DNA of 64,000 nucleotides from Paraburkholderia sp. PREW-6R (GTDB lineage Bacteria; Pseudomonadota; Gammaproteobacteria; Burkholderiales; Burkholderiaceae), in contig NZ_CP155074.1 in NCBI RefSeq assembly GCF_039621805.1, forward strand, positions 62,001 to 126,000. Direction: 5' to 3'. Of the stretch, positions 52,459-62,215 are shown piece after piece. Below the pieces are notes generated by a model. The model ran no database searches, was not told where the DNA came from, and saw only the letters and a list, made by a program, of their open reading frames with translations. The stretch's first letter is position 1, and every line of letters starts with the position of its first letter. The translations under genes were made by a program, and so were the position numbers.

Positions 52459-53946
52459 ATGATCGAGATTATTGGTCCGCTGACGCATGCCCGCCATCCG
52501 GGCACGACGCGCGCGGGCGGCAAGCCCGCGCCACTGCAAAAGCAGCTGATCGAGCGCCTGCAGCAGGCGATTCTCACCGGCCGTCTGCCGGCGGGCTCGC
52601 TGCTGCCCGCGTCGCGCATGCTGGCAGCGGAGATGGGCGTGTCGCGCAACACGGTGGTCATCGCTTACGAGCATCTGGCCGCGGTCGGCTACGTGGTCGC
52701 GGACAGGAAGGGCACGCGGGTGAGTCCGCTGTCCAGCCCGGCCGCACGCGGCGAGCCGCCGGCTCAAGCGACGGTGCGTGACGTGGCCTACGCGGCGCGG
52801 GTCGGGCAATTTGGCGCCACGCGCACGCAGGGCGATAGCACGTTGCCGCTCACGCCCGGCACGCCTGCGCTGGACCGCTTCCCGCTGCCGGCCTGGCGGC
52901 GAGCGCTCGAACGCGCGATGGAGCGATCGCTGCCGCTTGCGCTCGGCTACGGCACACCGGCTGGCGAACCCGCGCTGCGCGATGCAATTGCCGCCCATCT
53001 GCGTATGGCGCGCGGCGTGCGCTGCGACGGCTCGCAAATCGTCATCACCGAAGGCGCGCAGGAAGCGCTGAACCTGTGCACGCGCCTCTTTTCGAACCCC
53101 GGCGACACGGGCTGGATCGAAGATCCGGGCTATCGCGGCGCAAAGGCGGCCTTTCATCTCGGCGACCTGAACACCGTGCCGATGCCGGTCGACGCGGAGG
53201 GCATCAAGGTTCCGGACGACGCGTGGCAAACGCAGCCGCCGAAGCTGCTCTACACGTCGCCCGCGCATCAGTATCCGACCGGTGCCGTGCTCTCCGTAGC
53301 GCGCCGGCTGGCGCTGATCGCGCAGGCGCGCAGCTGCGGGACGTGGCTGATCGAGGACGATTACGACGGCGAATTCCGCTATACGGGCGAACCCATTGCA
53401 AGCATGCAAGGGCTCGTCGAGGATGCGCCGGTCTTGTACGTCGGTTCGTTCAGCAAAACCATGTTCCCGGCGCTGCGGATCGGCTTCGTCGTGCTGCCGC
53501 GAGCCATCGCCGCGCATACCGAGGTCGCGTTGCAGGAGATCCTGCGCGGCGGCCACCGGCTGGAACAACTGGCGCTCGCGCACTTCATCGAAAGCGGCGA
53601 GTTTGGGCGGCACTTGGGACGCATGCGGCGTTTGTACCGCGAGCGTCAGCAGGCGTTGCGCGACGCGTTGACCGAACATTTTCCGGCGTCAGCCATTCTT
53701 GGCGGCGATTGCGGAATGCATCTGACGTTGCGCTTGCCCGACGCAATCGACGACAACGCGCTTGTCGCCCGCGCGCTCACCGAGGGACTCAATCCGCGTG
53801 CGCTTTCGGCGTTCGCGCTGGTGCCGCGCAGCGGCGCAAATGGCCTCGTGATCGGTTACGGCTGCACGCCCGCTGAACAGCTGGCGCCTGCCATACGCAC
53901 GCTCGCCCGCCTCGCGGGCGCGTCGAGCGGGACAGCCCGCGCATAA
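52459..53946 (+). CDS. MocR/PdxR-type regulator (GntR HTH fused to PLP aminotransferase fold)
   Basis: A 495-residue MocR-family regulator. The N-terminal GntR winged helix (about 22-90, RLPAGSLLPASRMLAAEMGVSRNTVVIAYEHL as the HTH region in parts) is joined by a linker to an aminotransferase-like fold. The PLP lysine is K333 in GSFSKTMFPALRIGF. MocR proteins bind PLP or amino acids and activate or repress the divergent gene; here that is the RimL-like acetyltransferase gene. The gene may also regulate itself. Confidence 0.92.
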   Translation: MIEIIGPLTHARHPGTTRAGGKPAPLQKQLIERLQQAILTGRLPAGSLLPASRMLAAEMGVSRNTVVIAYEHLAAVGYVVADRKGTRVSPLSSPAARGEPPAQATVRDVAYAARVGQFGATRTQGDSTLPLTPGTPALDRFPLPAWRRALERAMERSLPLALGYGTPAGEPALRDAIAAHLRMARGVRCDGSQIVITEGAQEALNLCTRLFSNPGDTGWIEDPGYRGAKAAFHLGDLNTVPMPVDAEGIKVPDDAWQTQPPKLLYTSPAHQYPTGAVLSVARRLALIAQARSCGTWLIEDDYDGEFRYTGEPIASMQGLVEDAPVLYVGSFSKTMFPALRIGFVVLPRAIAAHTEVALQEILRGGHRLEQLALAHFIESGEFGRHLGRMRRLYRERQQALRDALTEHFPASAILGGDCGMHLTLRLPDAIDDNALVARALTEGLNPRALSAFALVPRSGANGLVIGYGCTPAEQLAPAIRTLARLAGASSGTARA

Positions 53947-54185
53947 CTTTTAAATTTGTCCGAGTCACGTTGTCGCGCTATCGTGTCGTCTATGCGCAGC
54001 GATCTAAAAATTGGTTCGACTCGACGGGTTGCTGCGCAGGTCACGCCCTGTAGGACGCCGCATCGCAACATCGCTGGCGAGGCTTGAAGCGACGTGAGGT
54101 GCGCGGCTGCCTGCTGCGCGAGACGTGTCCCGGCGTGCCCTGACTTTGCTGTGGTTATCCTGACGATTGAACGACTGGAGACGAC

Positions 54186-54518
54186 ATGAAGGAAATCGAG
54201 CCAACCGCGTGGTTTGAGCTGGTAGCCCACACGCCGGTACGTGAGGGCTGGTATGAAGTGCAGTTGACGAGCGGCGACACCGCGTTTGCCCGCTTCGGCG
54301 ACGGCGGCTGGACGGATAAGCCCTTGCTGGGTTTCACGCATTGGCGCGGATTGTCTGCCGATCCATCGGAAGCGGCGGAGGGGGAAGTCGAATCGATTGC
54401 CGCGGAGGCGACCGCAGCGCAGGGCGTACGCGCCGCCTGGAACGCCTTTTTCCCCAAGCTGGGCGAGGAACAGCACAAGCCGCTGGACGCTGTGCCCAAC
54501 GGCAAAGCGCCACATTGA
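54186..54518 (+). CDS. Hypothetical protein, 110 residues
   Basis: A soluble 110-residue protein beginning KEIEPTAWFELVAHTPVREGWYEVQL. The WFELVAHTPVREGWYEVQL and GFTHWRGLSADP regions look like a small beta domain. Homologues occur in Burkholderia as hypothetical proteins, to my recollection. GGAG lies 7 bases ahead of the ATG. It is followed by a hairpin that separates it from the convergent acetyltransferase gene. Confidence 0.7.
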   Translation: MKEIEPTAWFELVAHTPVREGWYEVQLTSGDTAFARFGDGGWTDKPLLGFTHWRGLSADPSEAAEGEVESIAAEATAAQGVRAAWNAFFPKLGEEQHKPLDAVPNGKAPH

Positions 54519-54527
54519 CGCCGGTAC

Positions 54528-54553
54528 GGATGGCGGCCTGTGGGCCGCCATCC
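54528..54553. terminator. Perfect 11-bp hairpin between convergent genes
   Basis: GGATGGCGGCC (54528-54538) and GGCCGCCATCC (54543-54553) form a perfect stem with a TGTG loop. No T run follows on either strand, but the placement between two convergent stops suggests a bidirectional terminator. Confidence 0.5.
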
Positions 54554-54584
54554 CCGATGCGCAGAGCCGATTAAGGGCGGCTCG

Positions 54585-55070
54585 TCAGTGGACGCCTTCC
54601 GCAAATGCGCTGAGTGCTTCGCCAGCCAACCGGTAGCGCACCCATTCGCTTTGGGCGCTCGCACCGATCGACTTGTAAAAGCCGATTGCCGGTTCGTTCC
54701 AGTCGAGCACGCTCCATTCGAAGCGGCCGCATCCGGTTTCACACGCCACACGCGCGAGGTGGCGCAACATGCGTTTGCCTGCGCCGCTTCCGCGCGATTT
54801 CGGTGAGACGTACAGGTCTTCCAGATACAGTCCCTGCTTGCCGAGCCACGTCGAATAGGAAAAGAAGTACACGCAAAAGCCGACCGGCTCGCCGTGCATC
54901 TCACAGATCAGTGCTTTTGCCGTGGCGTTCGCGGAAAACAGGCTCGATTCAATATCGTGAACGGTAGCGACGACTTCATGCTCCGCTTTTTCATACACGG
55001 CGAGTTCGGTGATGAAGCGAAGAATCAAGGCGGCGTCTGCGTGATGCGCGGAACGGATGTGGATAGTCAA
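54585..55070 (-). CDS. GNAT family N-acetyltransferase (diamine-acetyltransferase-like)
   Basis: A 161-residue GNAT enzyme close in style to spermidine/diamine acetyltransferases (SSAT): RSAHHADAALILRFITELAVYE, FSTWLGKQGLYLEDLYVSPK split over the motif before the loop, then SRGSGAGKRMLRHLA as the acetyl-CoA loop and WNEPAIGFYKSIGA at the end. SSAT-like enzymes acetylate polyamines or related amines. It is convergent with the hypothetical gene before it. Confidence 0.88.
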   Translation of the reverse strand: MTIHIRSAHHADAALILRFITELAVYEKAEHEVVATVHDIESSLFSANATAKALICEMHGEPVGFCVYFFSYSTWLGKQGLYLEDLYVSPKSRGSGAGKRMLRHLARVACETGCGRFEWSVLDWNEPAIGFYKSIGASAQSEWVRYRLAGEALSAFAEGVH

Positions 55071-55547
55071 GGTAAGTACTCGAACAGTAGTCGTGTCGCA
55101 GGTCGACGTTTCGCTGACGCGCGGCTTCGGATCAAAGCTGCATCGTATCTTTTATCCGGCTGTTCTGACGAGTGAACGCCGTTGGTACGCGCTGGCTCAA
55201 TGCGAACGTTCGACGACGGTCCGTGAGGCGTCTATCTGAAAGAAGCCGGACTTGGCATGCCGTTGAACAGCGGGCCGGCGCGGCGCGAATAGAAGAGGAT
55301 CGACGCGTGCGAGACGCAAGTGCCGCTATGGTCGCGGCCGGTTCGCGTGATGAACGTGACAGCCCCGTTAGCGGCCGGCCACGCAATGGCAGGCAGGGGA
55401 TGCTGCCGTTGCGTCAGCTAAGGCCTCGGGAAATGACAATAACTGGCTTTGTTGCCAGTGGTGATGGATGGCACACGATGCGGTGTGCCGGGTCGCGAGC
55501 CAGATTCGTGGCTTGCACGAACTGTGCGCGACCTGTGGCGTGCTGCG
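55071..55547. other. Intergenic 477 bp, no gene seen
   Basis: This spacer separates the divergently placed end of the acetyltransferase gene from the FkbM gene stop. ORFs on both strands are Arg/Ser-rich shadows without family support. I see no hairpin or repeat that stands out. Confidence 0.6.
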
Positions 55548-56498
55548 TCACAGATGAAGGAGATTCTGGAAGCGCGGCGGCACGGCGATGAGCATCGAGT
55601 AATTGGCCGGTGGGACGAAATCCGCAGTCACCACTTTGTGGGTACGCCCGGCAAACATTTCCTTGAAGTTGAAAATCCGCCGGACAAACGTGTTTCGCGA
55701 CCCCACGCCGCTTTGATGCCAGCAGAATTTGTAGCCGAGGTCACGCAGAATCGATATGGATTCCGAATGACCGTCCTTGAAGTCGCTTTCATGCTGCTCA
55801 AGCACGATCAATGGCCAATGCCGCGATATCGTGCGCAGGGCGCCGCGCAGTACCTTCGGCTCGAAACCCTCGACATCCATTTTGATGAAACACGGGCCTT
55901 TCTCCTGGAAGTCGCGATCGTCGAGCCGTTCCACCTGCACGTCGATGCAGGTCACGTCCGTGGCGACCTCATTGCCGTCCGCAACGATGGATGAGGCACC
56001 CATGTTATGGGGAACCTCTGCCAGTCTGAACGTGCCTGTCCTGTCGCCCAAGCCGATGTTGAATGTCTTGATTTTCTTGCGGAAGCTCGCATTGAACTGG
56101 AGCAGATAATAAGTCGACGGGTCCGGCTCGAAGCTTTGCACTTCATTGAATTTCTGCGAGAAATACAGGCTGTGATTGCCGATGTTGGCGCCGATATCCA
56201 GCGCCAGGCCCGCACGGAAAACGTCACGCAACGGGTCGAGAAAGCTGAACAAGACGTCGAGTTCCTCCTGCTCATAGACGCCGAACACGTGGATGAAGCC
56301 GCCAATGTGCTCGTTCGCGAACACCGCCATTTTGTGGCCTCGCGTGCGCAGGTGGTTGTCCGCAAGTCCGTTAAGCCGGTGAAACGACAACCGGTCGACC
56401 ACATAGCTGAATTTTCTGGCACTCACGCGCCTGGCAAGGATCTTTTCTGTTGGGAGAGGCTGAGAGGAAGCAGGCAAGGTTTGCGAATCCATATCCAT
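55548..56498 (-). CDS. FkbM family SAM-dependent methyltransferase
   Basis: A 316-residue FkbM-type methyltransferase. The SAM loop GLALDIGANIGNHSLYFS, the acidic end SFEPDPSTYYLLQFN, and the closing ECFIKMDVEGFEPKVLRGA-like block (here PCFIKMDVEGFEPKVLRGA) are typical. FkbM proteins O-methylate sugars of polysaccharides or antibiotics; near a surface glycosidase, a role in cell-surface glycan decoration is plausible. A GGAG site 6 bases before 56498 favours that ATG over 56522. GC content looks lower than in the flanks. Confidence 0.85.
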   Translation of the reverse strand: MDMDSQTLPASSQPLPTEKILARRVSARKFSYVVDRLSFHRLNGLADNHLRTRGHKMAVFANEHIGGFIHVFGVYEQEELDVLFSFLDPLRDVFRAGLALDIGANIGNHSLYFSQKFNEVQSFEPDPSTYYLLQFNASFRKKIKTFNIGLGDRTGTFRLAEVPHNMGASSIVADGNEVATDVTCIDVQVERLDDRDFQEKGPCFIKMDVEGFEPKVLRGALRTISRHWPLIVLEQHESDFKDGHSESISILRDLGYKFCWHQSGVGSRNTFVRRIFNFKEMFAGRTHKVVTADFVPPANYSMLIAVPPRFQNLLHL

Positions 56499-56869
56499 CT
56501 GCGTCTCCAAATATCGATGCATGGGCGTCCGATCCGCGGCGCCAGTTTTTGCTCATCAAACCTTACTCATCAACCGCTGAAAAGCCGCCGGTAGCGGGGC
56601 GATTGACCGGGCGCTGCACGCCGCCTGCTCGTCGCGCTCTTCGTCTGAATATTAGGCCTCGATCCGAAAAATGAGCGGGCGGCGGCGCAAACTCGGGCAA
56701 TACAGTCCGAAAATGTTGAATGTCAACTGCTTTTCCATGCAGATCGAATCGTCGGCAGGTCGAATACCTTATGTAGGCGTGTAAAAGAAACTGGGCCTCT
56801 TCGCGAGGCGAAGAGGCCCAGTTTATCGACGTCGGAGAGGGTCAGGCGCGAGGTCGCGCCGTAAATCGG
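56499..56869. other. Intergenic region with one terminator
   Basis: Apart from the perfect hairpin at 56788-56824 I see no gene or repeat here. The left part should hold the promoter of the FkbM gene. Confidence 0.6.
56788..56824 (-). terminator. Strong hairpin terminator of the glycoside hydrolase gene
   Basis: AAACTGGGCCTCTTCGC (56788-56804) and its exact complement (56808-56824) form a 17-bp stem with a 3-base loop. Reading the minus strand, TTTCTTTTAC follows. It lies 45 bases beyond the stop codon of the glycoside hydrolase gene. Confidence 0.9.
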
Positions 56870-58438
56870 TTAGATGTCAGGGTTGGCCGACGTGAAAGCG
56901 GTGAACGCACTGTAGGGCTGGCTGATCGGCGAACCGTTGACCATGATGCCGTACGTCTGGTTGCCGCTATCCAGCACGTAGTACATCACCGACTGAATGT
57001 TGTGCGTCTTGCGTGCCTGGTAGAACTCGCCCAACTGCTGCGAAATATAGTTCGCGCGGAAGGATTCGGACTGGTCAGGACCCGTGTTCCACTCGGTAAT
57101 CATGAACGGCACGCCGTAACGGGCCTTGCAATACGTGGGCAGGTCGAAGCCGGGGCCGTTGCCGTCGGTGCCGATGTTGAAGATGTCACCGTAAGCATCG
57201 TAGTTGTGCCACGTGGTGATGTCCCAACGCAGCGTCTGATGACCCGACGTGCCATCGGGTTGCGTGCCTTCCCACAATGCGTCCGCTGCGCCGACGTCCG
57301 CTACGCAGAAGTTGATTGCGCATTTCGCCGACGGTTGAACCGACTTCACGCCGTCCATCATGCCGCGCATGGCGCCGCGCATGATCGGCCAGTTCGTGTT
57401 GTTGAAATCCATGGCCAGCGAGCCGGCGTACGAGAAGTTCATGACGGTCGCGTTCTGGCGCGTCAATTCGTTGCCGCATTCATAGATGGTCACGCCATAC
57501 GGTGCCAATGCCGACGCGATCGTCTTTGCGCCTGCCATGTTGCCCAGGTAAGCCGCGACTTCATTCGCGTACAGGTTGCCGCTGCTGTCCGTCACGCCCT
57601 GGTTGATCAGAACGAGCAGCTTCAGGCCTGCAGCCTGGAATGCCTGCGCAATCTTCACCACTGCGTTAAGTTGAACCGCGTCGGCCGTGCAGCCCACCCG
57701 GTACGACGTGCAACCCAGACCCTTGACGAGCGAGACGAGCTGAGCCGGCGTGTAGGTGTAGTCGAAGTGACCGTTGACGCCGTAGAACATGCCCGCGACA
57801 GGCGCCACGGCGATACGCGGATCATTACAGGGCAGCCATTGCGCTGTGAAGTTGCGCGCGTCCACGTTCACATAAAACTGGCCGCCCGTGCCGCACAGCC
57901 ACACACGGCCGCCGTACCAGAGAAGCAGCGATACGTTGTATGTGTTGCCGACCGTGGCGCCGTTGCGATAAACCACGCCATTGACCAGCGTCCACACCGC
58001 ATTGGACTTGTCGATGATGTACGGCGAAGCCGGCAGCGTGGTGCCGTCAGCAGAGGTGCCACCCATGCGCGGGTCGTTGCAGGCCACCCATCCCGAACCA
58101 TTCCACGAGTAGAACTGACCGCCGGAGCCGCTGCAATAGATGCCGGTGCCGTAATAGATGATCAGCGACGTGTTGTACGTATTGCCGGCCTTTGCGCCGT
58201 TGCGATACACCACGCCGTTCGAAAGCGTCCAGATAGCGCCGGTGCTGTCGATAATCGAGCTTGCCGGCGGGATGATCGTACCGCTTGCCGAAGCGGCGGC
58301 ATGCGCCGTTGCATTGGTGATGGCCGAGCTGGCACTCGTGCCGCTGCCGTCAGCGCCGCCCCCGCCGCCGCAGGCGCTCAACAGATAACTTCCACCGATT
58401 GCCGCAAGGCCACTGATAAATTGACGTCGTTTTAGCAT
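56870..58438 (-). CDS. Exported lipoprotein glycoside hydrolase (clan GH-A type) with N-terminal repeats
   Basis: A 522-residue surface protein. KRRQFISGLAAIGG and the lipobox LSAC (Cys23) mark export and lipidation. Two repeats of about 65 residues follow (about 57-123 and 136-207), each with (I/V)WTL.NGVVYRNGA, Asn-Thr-Tyr, GGQFY and CNDPR. The catalytic part (about 215-515) has a GNE motif (YECGNELTRQ, Glu324 as acid/base) and TEW (FMITEWNTG, Glu449 as nucleophile), the arrangement of clan GH-A retaining enzymes (GH39/GH5-like). The substrate is probably an extracellular or own-surface polysaccharide. The long AT-rich upstream region suggests tight control. Confidence 0.85.
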   Translation of the reverse strand: MLKRRQFISGLAAIGGSYLLSACGGGGGADGSGTSASSAITNATAHAAASASGTIIPPASSIIDSTGAIWTLSNGVVYRNGAKAGNTYNTSLIIYYGTGIYCSGSGGQFYSWNGSGWVACNDPRMGGTSADGTTLPASPYIIDKSNAVWTLVNGVVYRNGATVGNTYNVSLLLWYGGRVWLCGTGGQFYVNVDARNFTAQWLPCNDPRIAVAPVAGMFYGVNGHFDYTYTPAQLVSLVKGLGCTSYRVGCTADAVQLNAVVKIAQAFQAAGLKLLVLINQGVTDSSGNLYANEVAAYLGNMAGAKTIASALAPYGVTIYECGNELTRQNATVMNFSYAGSLAMDFNNTNWPIMRGAMRGMMDGVKSVQPSAKCAINFCVADVGAADALWEGTQPDGTSGHQTLRWDITTWHNYDAYGDIFNIGTDGNGPGFDLPTYCKARYGVPFMITEWNTGPDQSESFRANYISQQLGEFYQARKTHNIQSVMYYVLDSGNQTYGIMVNGSPISQPYSAFTAFTSANPDI

Positions 58439-59771
58439 GACAAAAATTCCACTGTCGGGAACGTATTCCCGATAAAAAAACCCCAGCAATTTGTATGGAG
58501 CTTTTTGAGTATGTAAATACGCGCCAATCTGGCCGCGCGCTAATTAGTAGAGCTAATAAGTGAGCAAATCATTTTTGCTTCTTTTAGATCGGACATTGCC
58601 GGAGCAGCCGAAATAGAGGGTTGGTAACGCTGATATTTTTTAGCGGACCCATATCGGCGAATAACGGAATATTGCGTCCACGCCGTTATTCGTCATATGA
58701 ATCGGCTTGCGCCGATGTCTGCCAAAAATCCCCGTGCCGCGTTTGAAGCAAACGTTTCACCGCCAGCGTTTGCATGAACTTCGGTAATGTTTGCCTTGTT
58801 CGCTGCGACTGGGGTAAATAGTACCCGAGGTGGCGGGGGAAAACAGTAAAAGCTGGTTCAATCCGCCAAAAAAGCACGATTGTTTCTTGGAAGTCTTGCG
58901 CTTCGCAAAAATTGGTATTTTCTTATGATGATCAGAGAAAAGTAATTATTCTATATATTGTGTTCTAACCCTATTTATTTAAAGTAGAAAATACCGATAC
59001 ATGTCAATTGAGTCGTCCTTATGAATTCTGCAAGAATTTCCAATGGAAAGACCATTCGGTTTGTAAAGGTAATAATTACGCTTTTTAGTAGGGTAAGCGC
59101 TAGTGCTGCTACACCAAACGTAGCGTGGAATTGGCATAGCACATGCTTAGGGGTCCGGCCCGTCAAAAGCAACGTGACGCTCCGCACGCAAAGATGAGGT
59201 AGCTCGCGGATCTGTGAGTTCCGATTTCACATAGCGGAGCGCTCCGAGACGCTGGCGGAAAAAAGCTAGCCGATTTCTGGCGATACCGACGGATGAGGAC
59301 AACCTTACCGCTTGTGCAAGCGCCCAGATGCATGGTGCGTAACATTGAAACTGACGCCTGACGCCTGACGCCCGTGTTCGTGCGCCGGTCCAAACGGGTA
59401 GAGCCGTAGGCGGCGAAAAAGGCAACGAACCAATACGCGAATGAGGGGGCGTGAGAACTGGTGATGGTTTCAGTGGAGAAGCCGCTTTTCCTTCATGCGC
59501 CTTTTCCAATTGCGCGTCGCTTCAATCGATCGACGCTCGCCCAATCTACGAACAATACGAAAGTCGGTTGTGGCGCCGACCTTGGTGAGCTAATTGAAGC
59601 CGTGGAAAGTATTCGCTATCCGCCCTGCCGTCGAGCGTCGATTTTTTGCTCAATAACGTTCTATAAAGCATGGCGCTTTTTTGATCGTTTCTTCGGCGTC
59701 ATATCGCACGAAAGCGGCATCCCGGCGATGAGACCGCGTAGCTGGCCGCAGTAACGGTCGCGGGCCGGTGG
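58439..59771. other. AT-rich 1.3 kb spacer, no gene seen
   Basis: The first 700 bases upstream of the glycoside hydrolase gene are clearly AT-rich (for example around 58920-59060) against the GC-rich background, which is a mark of acquired DNA and of H-NS-type silencing. Small ORFs (58686-58877 and 58975-59187 on minus, 59461-59754 on plus) have no recognised family. Three tandem CTGACGC units lie at 59351-59371. Confidence 0.65.
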
Positions 59772-61265
59772 TCAATAGCGTCCGGTCGCAGTCCGGGCAC
59801 TGGATGCGTCGGACGGATCTTCAGCGCCTTCGTGCGCAGCGGCGACGGCGATGGCATCGCCCGGACGGCCGGCCCGTAGCAGCAAGCCACCCAATACCCC
59901 CGCGATTGCCGCAAAAATGGCGCCGAACACAAACGCAACGTGGTAACCCCTATTGAGCGCCGCGACCGCATTGCCGGATGCGAGCATGGCCTCGCTGCGT
60001 GCAGCGGCAAGGCTCGCCAGTACAGCGAGTCCTAGCGCGCCTCCCATCATGAACGACGTATTGACGATGCCTGATGCGAGACCCGAATCGGCCGGATCGA
60101 CATCGCTCATCGCCGCAAGCAGCATGGGATTGAACGCGATGCCTGCGCCGAAGCCGAGGAGCATCATGCCGGGCAACACGTCGACGATGAAGCTGCCGTT
60201 CACCGGCGCCCGCGCAAACCAGGCGAGGCCGCACGCCGCGACCAGTAATCCGACCGCCAACGGACGACGCAGCCCGAAGCGCATCACCACGCGCGCCGAC
60301 AAGCCGAGCGAGAAAAACGCCATGATGAGGTTCGCCGGCAGAAATGCGAGCCCAACCTGCAGAGGCTCGTAGCCGAGCACGCGCTGTAAGTACAACGCGG
60401 ATATGAAAAACCACGCGAACATTGCCGCCGCCCACAATACGCCGATCACGTTCGCGGTCGCGACATTGCGAAGACGAAAGAGCCCCAGCGGCATCAACGG
60501 ATGCTGCACGCGCGCTTCGATCGTAAGGAACGCGGCCAGCAACCCGAGCGCGACGATCAGCAGGCCGAGCGTCTGCAGCGATGTCCAGCCGGCTTCGTTG
60601 CCGTTCACGACCGCATAGACCGCGAGCATCAGCGAAGCCGTCACGCATATCGCTCCGGCCACGTCGAGTCGCTCGCCATGAGCATGACCGCGCGCGGACG
60701 GAAGCAGCGCCACGCACAGCGCGTAGACGGCGATCCCGATTGGCAGATTGACGAGAAAGATCCAATGCCAGCTCAGCAGATGGGTGAGCAGGCCGCCGAG
60801 CAGCACGCCGATACTGCCGCCGGCCGCGCACACGAACCCATATACGCCCATCGCCTTCGCACGTTCACCGGGCTCGGTGAATAGATTCATGATGAGCGAC
60901 AGCGACACCGCCGAGACGATCGCGCCCGCGACGCCCTGGACGGCACGCGCGGACACCAGCAACAGTTGCGAAGTGGACATGCCGCAAGCCAGTGACGCCA
61001 GCGTAAAAAACGTGATGCCGATCAGAAACAGCCGGCGATGCCCATACAGGTCGCCGAGCCGTCCGCCGAGCAGCAGGCAGCCGCCGAAAGTCAGCATGTA
61101 CGCGTTGACCACCCAGACGAGCGACGTTTCGCTGAAACCCAGATCGGCCGCAATGGACGGCAACGCCACGTTCACGATCGTCGTGTCCAGCACGATCATG
61201 AGCACGCCGAGGCACAGCACAGCCAGTGCGAGCCAGCGTTGTTTGCCGTGGATCGAATGCGTCAT
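59772..61265 (-). CDS. DHA2-type MFS multidrug exporter (EmrB/QacA-like)
   Basis: A 497-residue, 14-helix MFS drug:H+ antiporter. Motif A is seen as GGRLGDLYGHRR, motif D1 near LDTTIVNVALPSI, and motif C as GGSIGVLLGG. It would export toxic organics or antibiotics at the inner membrane. The ATG at 61265 has AAGGAG 6 bases ahead; the longer frame begins with TTG 61271. No membrane-fusion or TetR gene is adjacent. A C-terminal Ala/Ser/Asp tail ends the protein. Confidence 0.92.
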   Translation of the reverse strand: MTHSIHGKQRWLALAVLCLGVLMIVLDTTIVNVALPSIAADLGFSETSLVWVVNAYMLTFGGCLLLGGRLGDLYGHRRLFLIGITFFTLASLACGMSTSQLLLVSARAVQGVAGAIVSAVSLSLIMNLFTEPGERAKAMGVYGFVCAAGGSIGVLLGGLLTHLLSWHWIFLVNLPIGIAVYALCVALLPSARGHAHGERLDVAGAICVTASLMLAVYAVVNGNEAGWTSLQTLGLLIVALGLLAAFLTIEARVQHPLMPLGLFRLRNVATANVIGVLWAAAMFAWFFISALYLQRVLGYEPLQVGLAFLPANLIMAFFSLGLSARVVMRFGLRRPLAVGLLVAACGLAWFARAPVNGSFIVDVLPGMMLLGFGAGIAFNPMLLAAMSDVDPADSGLASGIVNTSFMMGGALGLAVLASLAAARSEAMLASGNAVAALNRGYHVAFVFGAIFAAIAGVLGGLLLRAGRPGDAIAVAAAHEGAEDPSDASSARTATGRY

Positions 61266-61435
61266 GAACAACTCCTTCGCCGGAACTGAACCTGATGCCG
61301 CACGATGCCGGAAGCGCCTCGCCGCCCAGGCGAGAAGCCCGTAATCGAGTCGGCCACTCTTTCAGCGCAATGAGATTTTCAGCCTAACATTCGCCACTTT
61401 CGCGTCACCTCTACGAATCCTGGGCGACGCGGCGC

Positions 61436-62113
61436 TCAATCTCCGCCAATAATCTCGTACTTGCCGCCGCGTTCGAGTGCCCGCTGATAAGCCGGGCGCG
61501 CGTGAATGCGTTTGAGAAACTCAATGATCGCGGGTATCTGGCCTTCCATACCGCCGCGCGCGGTGGCTGCTTCGAGCGGAAAGCTCATTTGCACGTCGGC
61601 CGCGGTAAAGTTATTGCCGACGAACCAGCCAGTCGCGCTCAGCTCCTTATTGATGTAGCCGAGGTGCAGTTTCAGTTGCGGATCGATGAAACTCGATTGC
61701 AGCGTGTCCGCGATCTTGCGCGCGATCGGCCTGGCGAAGAACGGCATGGGCGCGCTTGCAATACGCAACGCGACCAGCTTGAGCAACAACGGCGGCATCG
61801 CCGAGCCTTCCGCGTAATGCAGCCAATAGGTGTAGCGCAGCCGTTCCGGCGTGCCCGGTGCGGGCGCGAAACGTCCCTGACCGTACTTTTCGACCAGATA
61901 CTCGATGATGGCGCCCGACTCCGCGATGGTCTGACCGTCGTCGGTAATCACGGGCGATTTGCCTAGCGGATGCACCGCGCGCAATTCGGGCGGCGCGAGC
62001 ATCGTCTTCGGATCGCGCTGGTAGCGCCTGATTTCATACGGCACGCCCAGTTCTTCAAGCAGCCACAGCACGCGTTGCGAGCGGGAGTTGTTCAGATGAT
62101 GGACAGTCAGCAT
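61436..62113 (-). CDS. Glutathione S-transferase
   Basis: A 225-residue cytosolic glutathione S-transferase. The thioredoxin-like N-terminal domain (1-80) has LNNSRSQRVLWLLEELGVPYE, PLGKSPVI and the ESGAIIEYL motif that binds glutathione. The helical C-terminal domain follows, with NNFTAADVQMSF as the N-cap motif. It conjugates glutathione to electrophiles or supports isomerase reactions; in this context it may help aromatic-compound breakdown, by inference from the neighbouring dienelactone hydrolase and CoA ligase genes. Confidence 0.92.
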   Translation of the reverse strand: MLTVHHLNNSRSQRVLWLLEELGVPYEIRRYQRDPKTMLAPPELRAVHPLGKSPVITDDGQTIAESGAIIEYLVEKYGQGRFAPAPGTPERLRYTYWLHYAEGSAMPPLLLKLVALRIASAPMPFFARPIARKIADTLQSSFIDPQLKLHLGYINKELSATGWFVGNNFTAADVQMSFPLEAATARGGMEGQIPAIIEFLKRIHARPAYQRALERGGKYEIIGGD

Positions 62114-62215
62114 AGGTCGAAGATCGTGGGCCAGTGGAGTGTCACATCATAAGGATGTTGCGCAGAGGCGGGGCTCTAGTCGCAACACGCTGCGCGTCCA
62201 GGCACTGCGCTCCCT

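Noticed and set aside
55172..55591. 139-residue plus-strand ORF before the FkbM gene
   Set aside because: Arg/Ser-rich shadow-like composition; extends into the FkbM coding region on the other strand.
59461..59754. 97-residue ORF upstream of the MFS exporter 3' end
   Set aside because: No family, no good ribosome binding site, and next to an AT-rich non-coding stretch.
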